Part shown: in pieces, positions 54,424 through 64,000 of the stretch | Layout of the letters: every line of letters starts with the position of its first letter | How positions within the stretch are numbered: the stretch's first letter is position 1 | Source: Nematopogon swammerdamellus | Lineage: Eukaryota > Arthropoda > Insecta > Lepidoptera > Adelidae | Length of the DNA: 64,000 bases | Reading direction: 5' to 3' | Assembly: GCA_946902875.1 (NCBI GenBank) | Contig: OX336350.1 | Location: 21,442,048 to 21,506,047 of the forward strand | Translations under genes and position numbers: made by a program | The notes under the pieces: generated by a model | What the model was told of the DNA's origin: nothing | Databases searched by the model: none | Seen by the model: the letters and a program-made list of their open reading frames with translations, nothing else

Positions 54424-54604
54424 ACATTTAGATGAAATGCCTGTGGGGTCCAGGCTGGGTGGGGATCACATCGTTACAATTAGCTGTTTGCCTCCGGACT
54501 CCCGATGGAAATAGGCTCGTTATTATGCAAAGGGACAATCTATCTATTCGCACATCCTCTGTTACGATTAAATGTGAACTTGAGCCGTTTCTCCGTTAGC
54601 GCGT

Positions 54605-54880
54605 TATTATTACCCGACTGCGCGAATCAAAAGGAGGGTTATGTTTTTCCAGTGTATGTATGTCTTATTTCTTTGGCACGCGCTGTAGCCTTGATTGATT
54701 AAGGCTTGATGGGTTTTAACGTGAGGTGTCGTCCAACGACACCTCACGTTAAAATCCATCGTCGTTGTTCGTCTTAATTGTGGGAGTTCTATAGGCCGCC
54801 ATTTTGATTTTCGCATTCTCTATATAAGAGAATGCGAAAATCAAAATGGCGGCCGTTAGGCGTCATATTGTCAAACTTTG
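54605..54880. repeat. Repeat carrying two giant hairpins
   Basis: Hairpin 1 (54708-54760) has 25-base arms with one mismatch and a 3-base loop; the core is AACGTGAGGTGTCGT. Hairpin 2 (54794-54854) has perfect 27-base arms and a 7-base TATATAA loop; the arm starts GGCCGCCATTTTG. The left edge (CCCGACTGCGCGAA, GGGTTATGTTTTT) matches 48565. Confidence 0.8.
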
Positions 54881-55369
54881 AAATTTGTTTTTCTTCAAAT
54901 CCCATCGAGTTGGGGTAAGGTTGCCAAGGGCACGTGATTTTAAAAAATATACCACACTTAGGGTTTGGAATTTTATTAAAAAATCTAATAAAAGCCAATG
55001 ATAAAATCCGACTGCTCAAAAATAAAGGAAACAAGGAAAGGCGTGTGGAAGGATTCGAATAGACAGATAGCCTGGCTACAGCATTTTCTACTTATATTTC
55101 CCTGTTCCCTGAATTTTTTTGCAGTCGGATGTTTTTTATTCCAGTACTCACACGAGCCGAAGCCAGCCTCCGGAGTCCCGTCTGACCCCTCTTTGCTCCC
55201 ACTTTGCCCTCACTTCGTTCCAGTCCAATAATATTTTCTTCAATCTGAGGACTCCCGCAGCGGGCCCGCTCAGTAGTAACACTGCTTTCAGCACTTTGAA
55301 ACCGTTGGAAACACCATCAACTACATCCGTGATGTCAGTCGAGAAACTGTCTCCTTTGCTCCATGCTTA
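54881..55369. other. Unassigned sequence
   Basis: Short CATCCGACTGC-type motifs (55013, 55122 inverted) link it to the neighbouring repeat. A SINE-B scrap (TACATCCGTGATGTCAGTC) is at about 55320-55340. Confidence 0.4.
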
Positions 55370-55590
55370 ATAAATTAATTTGTCTTTGTGTGGAACTGTC
55401 TTTGGGCGAGTGTTTTCGAATTCTTTAACCTGGGAGTCTTCGTAGGCTAGACAGCCTAGCAACAGTCCGCAAATCTGCTGGCATGGTACCTAACTGAGCG
55501 TGTTTTCGCGAGGTGAGGTGATTTTGGCTCTGTCGACTGCACCATTGGTCTCTCGACACAGCCACCCATGCATGGTTTACATATTTTTTT
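55370..55590 (+). mobile_element. LINE-J 3' end fragment
   Basis: GTGTGGAACTGTCTTTGGGC, AACAGTCCGCAAATCTGCTG and CACCATTGGTCTCTCGACAC, ending in TGGTTTACATATTTTTTTT. It matches 44340-44545 with deletions. Confidence 0.8.
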
Positions 55591-55594
55591 TTGT

Positions 55595-55850
55595 ATTTGT
55601 ATATTTATTTATTATCTTTTGGGAGCAACGGAATACTTGAATTCGTGTACTTGTTATATTTAGCTAATATTTCTTCACTTAAAATGCTAAGACGATACCA
55701 TTTGTAAATATAATACAATTCACAAAATATGTCAATGTGTACTTTGTAATGAGGCGACCAGACGGATCTCGCGTATTCAAAAGTACTCCTGACTGATATT
55801 AAACGACATATATTATATTTACGCTTGTGATGTTGCAAAAACCCTTACTG
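55595..55850 (-). pseudogene. LINE family L, C-terminal scrap
   Basis: The minus strand encodes VRSTFEYARSVWSPHY, a motif typical of LINE C-termini, followed by a stop and a (TAAA)n tail at about 55598-55615. It is a relative of the element at 20008-21000. Confidence 0.65.
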
Positions 55851-56239
55851 TTGCGCTTGACAAAAGCGAAACTTTTGTATGCCCTATTTGGTCGTAGTAT
55901 TTTTGTTGCAGCTACTGCTGAAATTATGTAAGAATTTTCCTTCAAACGACTTGGTAGTCGTGTAGCGAATATACTGTTAGTGATGCAGATGTGCTCTCCG
56001 CATCCGAGAGAACATTCTGCTTTCGATGTTTTTTATACTCGAGCACTTCGCTCCGGAGCTTCGGCAGTCGCCACTCTGTCGGGGGATAGCGGACAGGATC
56101 AACGGAGCACTCAATCGCATTAGTCTGCGAGGGGAACGACCACGCCACGTATGGAACACAAAATACGTTTCGCTGTTCCATTGGTGGTATTATTAAGACA
56201 TTGTGTGCATTAACTTATATCATTACTAGCTGTTCAGAA
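55851..56239. other. Unassigned sequence
   Basis: A 79-codon minus frame at 55942-56181 shows no domain. Confidence 0.4.
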
Positions 56240-56612
56240 AGGCGTAGTGCACTGAGTTGACTGAGTGCACACCGCCTTGATATTTCTAATTTTAAACCAG
56301 TTTTCTGCGACCGACGAATTAGTGGTGACTACCCGCAATCCGTTGGCACGGTTTTCTACGCGCTCGAGACAGCGCATTGTGTTGTGATTCAAGCATTCGG
56401 TCGTTACCCATTCATCGTTTTCTTTCGGACATTTTTATTTACGATTTCGCTGCCGCTACCGCCGCCGCCGCCGCCGTCGAGCCTGTCATCACCGCTTCTA
56501 CATCGGATAATCAAGTGCGTGTGTGCGTGTCGGTCTTCATGAGTGTAAGCCCAGGATCCTCGTGAAGAGCTGTCCCGCACGCATCCTGCGCCCGCCCGCG
56601 GAGATCCAGGTA
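56240..56612 (+). other. Possible 5' exon with splice donor
   Basis: A moderately GC-rich block with a (CCG)n run near 56460 ends in ATCCAG then GTACGTGG (donor at 56609). There is no long frame with ATG, so if real it would be an untranslated exon. Confidence 0.25.
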
Positions 56613-57093
56613 CGTGGCCCTCTTTCGTTCGGTCGCATCTCATTCAGAAAATTCACCTCATTGTCATTCAGAACACAAACCTCATTGGCATTTCATTCAG
56701 TAATTACAGTCCATTCTCTTTTAATAATTCCAGGCACCGAGTCCTGCTTTGTCCCAGGGCAGGACTCCCCTTCACTAGCTTTTCCCCGCGGCTTCGCTGT
56801 ATTTATGGATCAAGACTTGAAGCGAAACACCAACGCGCAGCGGTACAATTCAAGAGCCAGTCGCAGCGCAGGCTGCTGCAGATTCGGTTCTACCTAGTGC
56901 TTTTCTACTGGTATTCTAAATCGATATTATCATATCAGTTCAATCAACTATTGGCAAGCTGCAAATGGAATTCCGGTCACCAAGTTCATACTATGCTTAA
57001 TACTTACTCGTATATGCTACAAAATCACCTTCTCGCTTAGTGCAAGAGAGAAAACTATATGCTTGCCGTTTGTTAAACATGTTTCGAAGATTT

Positions 57094-57133
57094 ATCCAAA
57101 GAGTTTGTATTACGTAATACAAACTCTTTGGAT
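57094..57133. repeat. 40-bp perfect palindrome
   Basis: The 20-base half-site ATCCAAAGAGTTTGTATTAC is followed at once by its exact complement, with no spacer. Confidence 0.9.
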
Positions 57134-57394
57134 TTACCTAGGAATTCAGGAACTAATATCGTATATAGTAATATTAGTTACTATCCTGCACTCTCCGAGT
57201 GAAGTGGGGAGCGTGTGGGACGTGGGTGCGGGCGAGGGGATTGATGAAGCCATACTGAATGCGCGTGCATGGCATGCGCATTCTTTGGTAAAGTTTTGCT
57301 GTGTTAACGAATATCACAACACATCTATTCTAACTTCACGTGCTAAAGCTGGGAATAATTGGCAAACTATGCAGAAATTGCTCGCTCGGATTTG

Positions 57395-57660
57395 AACTAA
57401 CTTGTTCAAAGCCTTTGATTCGCTCGCTCTCTGCGAAGTACTAACAAGGAGTAGGGTCGGCATCGCTGAAATGTATACATGAGCCCTATTAAATGCATCC
57501 ATCCGACATATTGTTAAAATATACCTTAAAAGTCTTCATAAATTTTGAATTTTCATCATTTCATCTATAATGGAGTACCACAGGGATCAATTTTGGTGCT
57601 CTCCTTATTTTGCCTGATTTTTGTAGACCGACATGTTGTCCAAGCTGCGTCCGATGTTGA
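57395..57660 (+). pseudogene. LINE reverse transcriptase fragment
   Basis: LFKAFDSLALCEVL (motif A region) near 57400 is followed after stops by NGVPQGSILV and SLFCLIFVDRHV near 57570-57630 (motif B region). It is a jockey/CR1-like remnant with stops and frame changes; the catalytic F/YADD region is gone. Confidence 0.7.
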
Positions 57661-58574
57661 GCACTAATTCTCAAACAATGTGCGAGACAAGTTTTTAGAC
57701 TGTTGCCGTTGCGCGACATGGTGCGAGGGTTTTTGCCCACTGTCAATCCAAGGTTTACGAGCGCCAGCTGGGCTGCCTGTTCCAATTTATTATTAAACTT
57801 CTACCTAAGGTCGAAACTTTTTCCCCCTCCTTTTGTAACGCAATCACCTTTTTTCCCCCACGTACGTACTGAACTAATACAGGATGCATCGCACAATGCG
57901 CCAGCAGCTGCAGTGCAACGATGTAATTGGGTGAGAAATAATGAGGGCTAAAACAAAGCTCGTTTCACACGCAAACATTCTTACGCGAGTGAAGTGGAGT
58001 GTGGGCCAGCCTTTCCTACACAACCTCCACGTCATACATTGTTGTATGTGAATATATCGCTTCTATTTCTCTATACTCTTCCGGCGTGGCCTCTCCGGCT
58101 GCAGTATTGACATCTCATTTCAGGCTGCATCCGCCTGAACAAACTTTAAAACCTCTGCAGATCGATCTCCCCTCCTCACCGCTCCCGCAGTAACCCCGGG
58201 GGGCGCGCGGGGCGTCGCGTCGGCGAAAGAACCGAAGCAGAAATGTCTTTTGGATATATTTTCCCGAAACTGCCCAATGTCTTTGGTTAGGTTAGCTTAT
58301 GTGGTACTGCAGGGAAGAGTCCCTTACCTTAGACCGACACGGTGCGAGCTTTTCTTCTTCCGGGAGACGGAGCGTTAGCTGGGAGAGTAAGCGGCGGTCG
58401 ACTTGGGGCCACAAACTTTCTTGACCGCTAGCTTTCGGTTCAAGCTGCGAGCTTATAAAAATATAAATATCAGTAATATCTAGCAAAGTGCTGGCGCGCT
58501 CATTAGTTCAACGTTTTCAAACAACACATTTGAGATGGGTACTTTGCCGCCGCCCGGACGACGTAACGTAACCT
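57661..58574. other. Unassigned sequence
   Basis: No gene or repeat family recognised. Confidence 0.4.
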
Positions 58575-58880
58575 TTTCATATGAAATCCGACACGATTGG
58601 CTACAGCACCTACTAAACCAGTAATGTCAGCCCATCAAGCACTTTGGTGAACTAGATGCAATGTCAGTGCTTCCCTGTGGCCGGGCCGTGTTGGCTACAC
58701 TGAGCGGGACAGAAAACAAACTACATTCAGTGCGGTGGTACTAACACAGGCGGGTTAAACCCTACCACCTAGTGAGGTAAGAAGGGAAGGGACCTACTGT
58801 TTCACGTGGATGGTACCCGTACAGCGGTCGGCTGCAACGATCGAACGGTCACCCGTCCATGTTCCGACCGAGTGGTCTGC
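58575..58880 (-). mobile_element. SINE-B, diverged copy
   Basis: GAAATCCGACACGATTGG, GCAATGTCAGTGCTTCCC, CCCTACCACCTAGTGAGG and GGGACCTACTGTTTCACGTG follow the order of 52570-52860; the head is degraded. Confidence 0.7.
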
Positions 58881-59064
58881 AGATCTCATCTGGCTGAATC
58901 CTTAATAAAACAAATTGAAGTGCTGATATCGTATTCATAACATGAAGAACTTGTTCATCATATTGAATTGAAGCTACAACAAATCAAACGTGCTCGCTCG
59001 GGTAAGTCTAATGTGAAAGGAGTAAAGTCGCGACTCCCGGCGGCGCTGCCTGGTGCCCGCCGAC

Positions 59065-59108
59065 CCACACCCCACACCCCACACCCCACACCCCACACCC
59101 CACACCCG
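59065..59108. repeat. (ACACCCC)n microsatellite
   Basis: About six 7-base units lie in a row. Confidence 0.9.
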
Positions 59109-59109
59109 G

Positions 59110-59424
59110 ACTCGATCCGATGTTCATTTATTATTCATCATCGGAGAGATAAACAGACGAGAGAGCCCGGGACGCTGAATGGAGATCAAAAGAAAATACG
59201 ACTTATTATCTTGTACAAATAATCCTTCAATCTATTAACACGAGAATATCGAAATGAAAATAGAGAGAAAGGTAAAATTATTTGTATCACGAGAGGAATG
59301 GTAATGTTGCTTGTCTGTATGTGTTGCGGTCGGATGATTGATACAATGTTTTAAATATGTAATATAATTTTAAAGTTTAAATATATGTAAGTCTTACAGC
59401 AAAGTTTAGCCATTATGTTGTTAG
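59110..59424. other. Unassigned AT-rich sequence
   Basis: Nothing recognised. Confidence 0.4.
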
Positions 59425-59785
59425 AAATCTTTTTTTTATGTAAACCAACATGGGCGGCTGTGCCGAGAGACCAATGGTGCAGTCGGCAGAACCAAAATCA
59501 GCTGTCCTCGCGAAACCACGCTTAGTTAGGCGCCGCCCCGTGCCAGCAGATTTGCGGAATGTTGCTAGGCTATCTTTTTATTTTTTTATGGATACGCGAA
59601 ACACTTTGCGCCGTCAGCATGAATTGTTGAGCCGACAACGCACAAAAGCATTCGGTTTAGAACGGGGGTTTATTTATGAGCCTGTTAATACGACGTTTGA
59701 AGACACCCAGGTTAACGGATTCGGTAAACACACTCGCTGGAAGACACACCTCCACACTCTAGCGGTGCGACAAAGAAAATATTAT
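59425..59785 (-). mobile_element. LINE-J 3' end, interrupted
   Basis: The tail part (CCAACATGGGCGGCTGTGCC, GCAGATTTGCGGAATGTTGC) runs to about 59575. The coding part resumes at about 59690 (GACGTTTGAAGACACCCAGG, AACACACTCGCTGG). The ~110 bases between are foreign. Confidence 0.7.
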
Positions 59786-59859
59786 CTATAGTAATTATAG
59801 TTTTAAAGCACGTAGTTTTCCACATTAGAGTAGTAGAAGCACATAGTTTTCCAACCACA

Positions 59860-60145
59860 GATTGGGCTTTGGGCTTTTGAGAACCCATCGGTTTTCTAAA
59901 TAGTTTCTTTGTCGCATCGTTAGGGTTTGGAACTGTCTTCCGGCGAGGGGTTTCCCAACCCTTTAGCCTACTTGGTGTCTTCTAACGTCGTACGAACAGG
60001 CTAGAGTATACAACATCGGAGCAACAGTTCACAAATCTGCTCGCATGACTCTCACTGAGTGTGGGTTCTCGAGGAGAGGTGATTTTGGTTCTCTCGACTG
60101 CACCATTGGTCTCTCGGCACAGTTACCCATGCTGGTTTACATAAA
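59860..60145 (+). mobile_element. LINE-J 3' end fragment
   Basis: GGGCTTTTGAGAACCCATCG, TTTGTCGCATCGTTAGGGTT and CACCATTGGTCTCTCGGCAC, ending TGGTTTACATAAAG. With the previous entry it forms an inverted LINE pair. Confidence 0.8.
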
Positions 60146-60371
60146 GAAGGTATTTCCTTAATTCAAATATTCTTAATACCTGGGTGGAAAAGTTACTAAA
60201 AATACGGGGTTGTCTCAGCAAGCCTACCGAAAATTGTACGCAGAATACAGTGAGCTATCCTATCTTCTCCCTACTACGCCGTGTGGCCGAATTTTCTATA
60301 TTTTAAGAGCGCCATGTCCGTAATATGCCGTACCGTTTGTGGCCCGGGAATGTACCGCGTGTAGCCCGATA

Positions 60372-60660
60372 CTTAAAAAATAGGTCCACTGCATCTCTCC
60401 CCGTGCATGTCGTAAGATGAGATGCAATGCTAAAGAGCGAGAGGATAGCCACCTCTCACCTTGGCACGGTCTTTCATCCGAGTCATGCAGCAGGTTGGTA
60501 TTAGTGCCTTACGTGCTGCTTGATAGTTATATCGTATCTCGTCCGAATACTTTGCGAAACATGGTGATCGGTGTTGTGCTGTAATTTACCAGAGTACTTG
60601 CAGTGCAGCACCACACCGATTACTCTGCTTACCCCGATTGTCGGGATACAGCGTGTCGTA
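60372..60660 (+). repeat. Family H repeat, full-size copy
   Basis: It matches 42855-43170 in reverse, including GCATCTCTCCCCGTGCATG, AATACTTTGCGAAACATGG and ACCCCGATTGTCGGGAT. Confidence 0.75.
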
Positions 60661-61275
60661 TCGTATCTAATCCTCGTAGTGTTCTGAGAATAAATTCAAC
60701 GGAAAATAGGATGCCGCTAAAACTATTCCTTGGAACTAAAGCTGACGTCATTTCCGCTTCTCGAATTCGCCTGAGCAGTGCGTGTCCACCCTTATAGCCC
60801 GAAATTTAAGACTATTTCTACGTCAAAACGATGAGTAGGTAAAGTATGCTCTTAAGAGCTCATTAGAACAAAAGCCAGAGATCGCTTCATAAATCCATGG
60901 CAAGAGAAAACGAACAATTGACCGCTCTAAAAAAACAAATTGTATTATTTTTTTAACCAGCGCAAGCCGCCCTCCGCGTCTACAGTCCGCACAGTGTTCA
61001 GCTCGGCGAGATATCGCGGGCAAAGTTTTATCAAATGCTTTTTCTTCCACAAAGTGGACAGAGGCGCCGAGAAAACTTGCGTCAGCTGCTAGTCAGCTGT
61101 GACTTCCACTCCGAGGAGAATGGATAAACATCACAAGCAGTACATACTGTGCCGCCAACTTTATATTAACTAACTAATCTTATTACGTCCACCATTTTAT
61201 TCAGAGATAACTTCTTCAGTTCTACAATTTCTGAGAGAATAAACCGATTGGCGGACAAACAGTAATGCTTAAGGG
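60661..61275. other. Unassigned sequence
   Basis: No gene or repeat family recognised. Confidence 0.4.
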
Positions 61276-61522
61276 GTCAGTCAGTCAGCGTGTAAGCGTC
61301 CACTGCTGGACATACGCCTCTCCAATTTTCCTCTAGTCCTCCCGGCCTTCAGCGGTACGGAACCACTGCTTTCCGCCGGCGTTCTTGATGTCGTCGTCCT
61401 ACCTGGCGGGTGGTCTTCCCACACTCCGTTTTCCTGTCCACGGCCGCCAGTGTAGGACACGGTTACTCCAACGGTCGTCGTCTCTTCGGCTGACGTGCCC
61501 AGCCCATTGCCACTTGAGCTTA
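61276..61522 (-). mobile_element. 5'-truncated RTE copy
   Basis: About 245 bases nearly identical to the 3' end of the full RTE at 35586-35835, from the TCAG tail to CACTTGAGCTTA. Confidence 0.92.
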
Positions 61523-61523
61523 A

Positions 61524-62165
61524 GGGGTGGTACTAGGCAAAACATCACATCATATTATCCTTACTATAGCCATATTTCAATAGATATAACTATAATTATT
61601 TATATCCTTATAGTTAGGTAAAGATTCAAGGTATAATGTGTGATAGATTATTGTAATATAATATTGTAAATTCTCTGAAAAATAAATGGGTGAAAAGTGG
61701 TAAAAACGTTCGAAAATGCATTTGCTATTATTTACATTTTAGTTTTAGTTACAAATACATTACATATTAGTTACAAATACGTCCATACAAAAAAACGCTC
61801 GCGCACGGCAACGGCCCAACATTTAGAATGTTCAAAGATAGTTCAGTGAAAAACCATTTATTCTGTAAGCATTTGAATTTATTTAGATGATTCTTAGTCT
61901 TATTGACTCTAAGCTCAATGAAGCATTTTTCGTATTATATGCATTTGTAAAAAATGGCGAGGGAAATAGCAAAAGCATTTTTGAACGATTTTACCACTTC
62001 TCAACCACATATTTTTAAGGGAATTTATAAGATTAAATTAAAAATAATGTATTCACATTATACCTTGAATTTTTACCTAACTAAAGGCATATAAATTATA
62101 GTTAAATCACTTGAAATATGGGTATGGTTAGGGAAATACGAAGTGCTTTTGCCTAGTACCCGCCA
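61524..62165. mobile_element. 642-bp foldback element with TTAA flanks
   Basis: Ends GGTACTAGGCAAAA (from 61529) and TTTTGCCTAGTACC (to 62160) are inverted, with wider imperfect inverted similarity over about 200 bases on each side (for example TTCAAGGTATAATGTG against CACATTATACCTTGAA). TTAA lies at both edges (61520-61523 and 62166-62169). No coding capacity. Confidence 0.8.
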
Positions 62166-62169
62166 TTAA

Positions 62170-62547
62170 TATCTAAAACCAAAAGTTATCTTTGTCGGCA
62201 TCTATAATAGAATGCATCTATCCTTCTGTTCCGCAACGTTGCCCGAATTAGCGGATTGCGCGCCCATTCACAATCCCATTTCAGAGCCGCGCCGCGCAGC
62301 GCGCGCGAGCGGAAGACCGCCGGCCGGGCATACCTCCAGCTAAACGCTTTCTAATGAGAAGCGCCGAGCCGCCGGAAATAGACACCGGGGGTGCCCCTAG
62401 CGACGCGACGACGACGAGACGGGGGCGGGCGGGACAATATACTACTCTATGGGCGGGACTCTCTCGTTCCGCTCCGCACTGGCGCTGAAGGTTGGCGGGC
62501 CATGAGATATAAATGCATATTTAAAAATGCCCGAACAAATAAAAATG
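62170..62547. other. Unassigned, CpG-rich
   Basis: Bases 62280-62480 are strongly CpG-rich. No exon structure is convincing. Confidence 0.35.
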
Positions 62548-62597
62548 CCAGCAGTGGATCGATACAGGCTGATGATGATGATGATGATGATGACGAA
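62548..62597 (+). repeat. RTE-type 3' tail with (GAT)n
   Basis: CCAGCAGTGGATCGATACAG is followed by GCTGATGATGATGATG. It is the same tail as 1318-1370 on the other strand. Confidence 0.6.
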
Positions 62598-62631
62598 CAA
62601 AATGAGATAGCGAGCGAGTGCACTGATTTAT

Positions 62632-62720
62632 TAAAAGGATTTGTAATGACTTTTTTTTCTTCTGGAAAGATTAAAAGGATTTGTAATGATTTGTTTTTCA
62701 TTACAAATCCTTTCATTCGC
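62632..62720. repeat. Duplicated motif and hairpin
   Basis: AAAAGGATTTGTAATGA occurs at about 62634 and 62672, and its complement TCATTACAAATCCTTT at about 62699. The second and third copies form a hairpin with a short T-rich loop. Confidence 0.75.
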
Positions 62721-63721
62721 GCGATCATTTCACCTACGAGTAGGTGTCTTAACGATGTCCATGAACGTTCTCTGATGCACGGGAATTTTTTATATTACCT
62801 AGCCGCCTGGTTGCGGTAAGGGCATAGTGGTTGCTCATTGTTGCATTTCATGCTGAGGTCTCTTTATTATAAAATAAAGTACGTATAAAATAAAAAACAG
62901 AACGTATCCATAAACGTTACGTACGGTTTTCATTGTTACATTGTCATTTCCCAAGATGGGCTTAGGTTATAAATCATATCGTGAAGACGCGGGCAAAATC
63001 TAGTTATGTATATATGTAAGGATGTATGTAATTGTACATACATAGTGAATCTATGTATGTACAATTTGTCCATTTAAATTATGAATTTAGGTAATTAATA
63101 TATTTCATATTATTGTCCTTTTTATTAGTACTGCATTGTCCGTCCCCATGCGTATTCCACACCCCAAAGGTTAGTTCGAAAAGTGGCTTTAAACTCGCCT
63201 TTTGTGAACTTTTACATATAGGTGAACATTGAACATTACAATATATTTTGATTTCATAAAATATGTGAAACAGTGCAATAAGAAAATTCTTATAAAACAT
63301 TACGGGAAATGAAAGGAGGTAATGTTCAATGGTCTGCGAGTGTCTTGTGTCCTTTTCCTTGTTCAATAGGAGGCAGGTACTGCCCGAACCGCGCACGGGT
63401 TTGTGGAGCCAACTCCCTTTTCAAACTCGTGTTCAATCCAAGGCGTACTTGCGATAATATTTGTTTTTATGTGGTTACAAAACAAATAACCTATATAAAC
63501 CTATTTATAATACCCAAAGAAAGCTTAATATAAAAAAGTAAAAAAAAAACTTCCGATAAAGTTTTTTTATGTGTAGTTATAAAAAAAATAACCATAACCT
63601 ATTTTTATTACCCTAACAATGCTGGTCTTAAAAAAGTAAAAAAAAAAATATTTGCACGAGGTACGATTGTACCTACTCGAACGCAAGACCATGAGATCGA
63701 AAAATGTACTACACTCTAAAC
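62721..63721. other. Unassigned AT-rich sequence
   Basis: No gene or repeat family recognised. Confidence 0.4.
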
Positions 63722-64000
63722 CAGTGATTCGCAAACTGGGTGCCGCGGCACCCCGGGGTGCCGCGAACCTATGCCAGGGGTGCCGCGAAAAAGTGGACAT
63801 TATTTGGCCGAGCGAGCGCGAAGCGCGAGCGAAGCGTCTCCGTTTCAGCTTGGGCAAAAATGCGTACGTATGTCCGGATGTCCGGCTGTTTCTCAACAAG
63901 TTTTTGGTAATTTGGGTTGAGGTGCACCGGTGAACATTTATTCAGTTTTAAGCTATGCAAAAACCGAGGCAAAAACAGACTCGCGAGGTCTACAGCTCAC
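63722..64000. mobile_element. Possible hAT-like element, left end only
   Basis: CAGTGATTCGCAAACTGGG is like the CAGTGGTTCnCAA(A/C)CT termini of many hAT elements. GGTGCCGCG then recurs three times (near 63740, 63763 and 63778). The other end is not inside the window. Confidence 0.45.

Noticed and set aside
62391..62819. 142-codon frame with an Asp run
   Set aside because: The Asp run is the (GAT)n tail of an RTE copy; the frame is chance read-through of CpG-rich DNA.

Overview
The window looks like insect nuclear DNA, most likely from a moth or butterfly, in a gene-poor stretch packed with transposable elements. Reasons: spliced-eukaryote signals, AT-rich unique DNA with short CpG-rich islands, dispersed SINE, LINE, mariner and TIR families, an R4/Dong-type element sitting in a TAA repeat, and short repeat motifs common in lepidopteran genomes. 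The species call is inference. I found one credible host coding exon (a THAP zinc-finger start at 47.9 kb). Every other recognisable coding sequence belongs to a mobile element.

Layout. 0-7 kb: an inverted pair of tRNA-like SINEs with a single 15-bp target duplication, a 134-bp TIR element, SINE fragments, a 34-bp minisatellite and dispersed repeats. 7.5-9.1 kb: a complete but dead mariner (minus strand, TA to TA) carrying a 304-bp piggyBac-like TIR element inside its transposase. 9-17 kb: SINE and LINE scraps, a 115-bp satellite with nine units, a 605-bp TIR element and a 1.6-kb foldback element. 17.3-19.7 kb: a Dong/R4-like retrotransposon, 5'-truncated but with an intact 758-codon reading frame. 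20.0-21.0 kb: a broken LINE. 21.8-30.2 kb: an 8.37-kb LTR element with 1101-bp, nearly identical LTRs, a tRNA-Tyr-type primer site, a polypurine tract and a 5-bp target duplication, but no gag or pol. It sits inside a small TIR element. 30.8-35 kb: stacked SINEs and two-level nested repeats. 35.6-38.8 kb: a complete RTE-type LINE with ORF1, ORF2 and a 13-bp target duplication. 39-64 kb: more copies of the same families, the THAP exon, four 5'-truncated RTE copies, LINE fragments, very large perfect hairpins, a TTAA-flanked foldback element and a hAT-like terminus.

How the parts interact. The elements form a layered record: mariner hosts a MITE, a MITE hosts the LTR element, and SINEs and small CTAG-ended repeats have landed inside older TIR repeats. 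One SINE family ends in almost the same 3' tail as a LINE family in this window, which points to a SINE/LINE partnership. The youngest insertions appear to be the RTE copy, the LTR element and the Dong-like copy. All coordinates and matches were read by eye; no alignment or database search was run.
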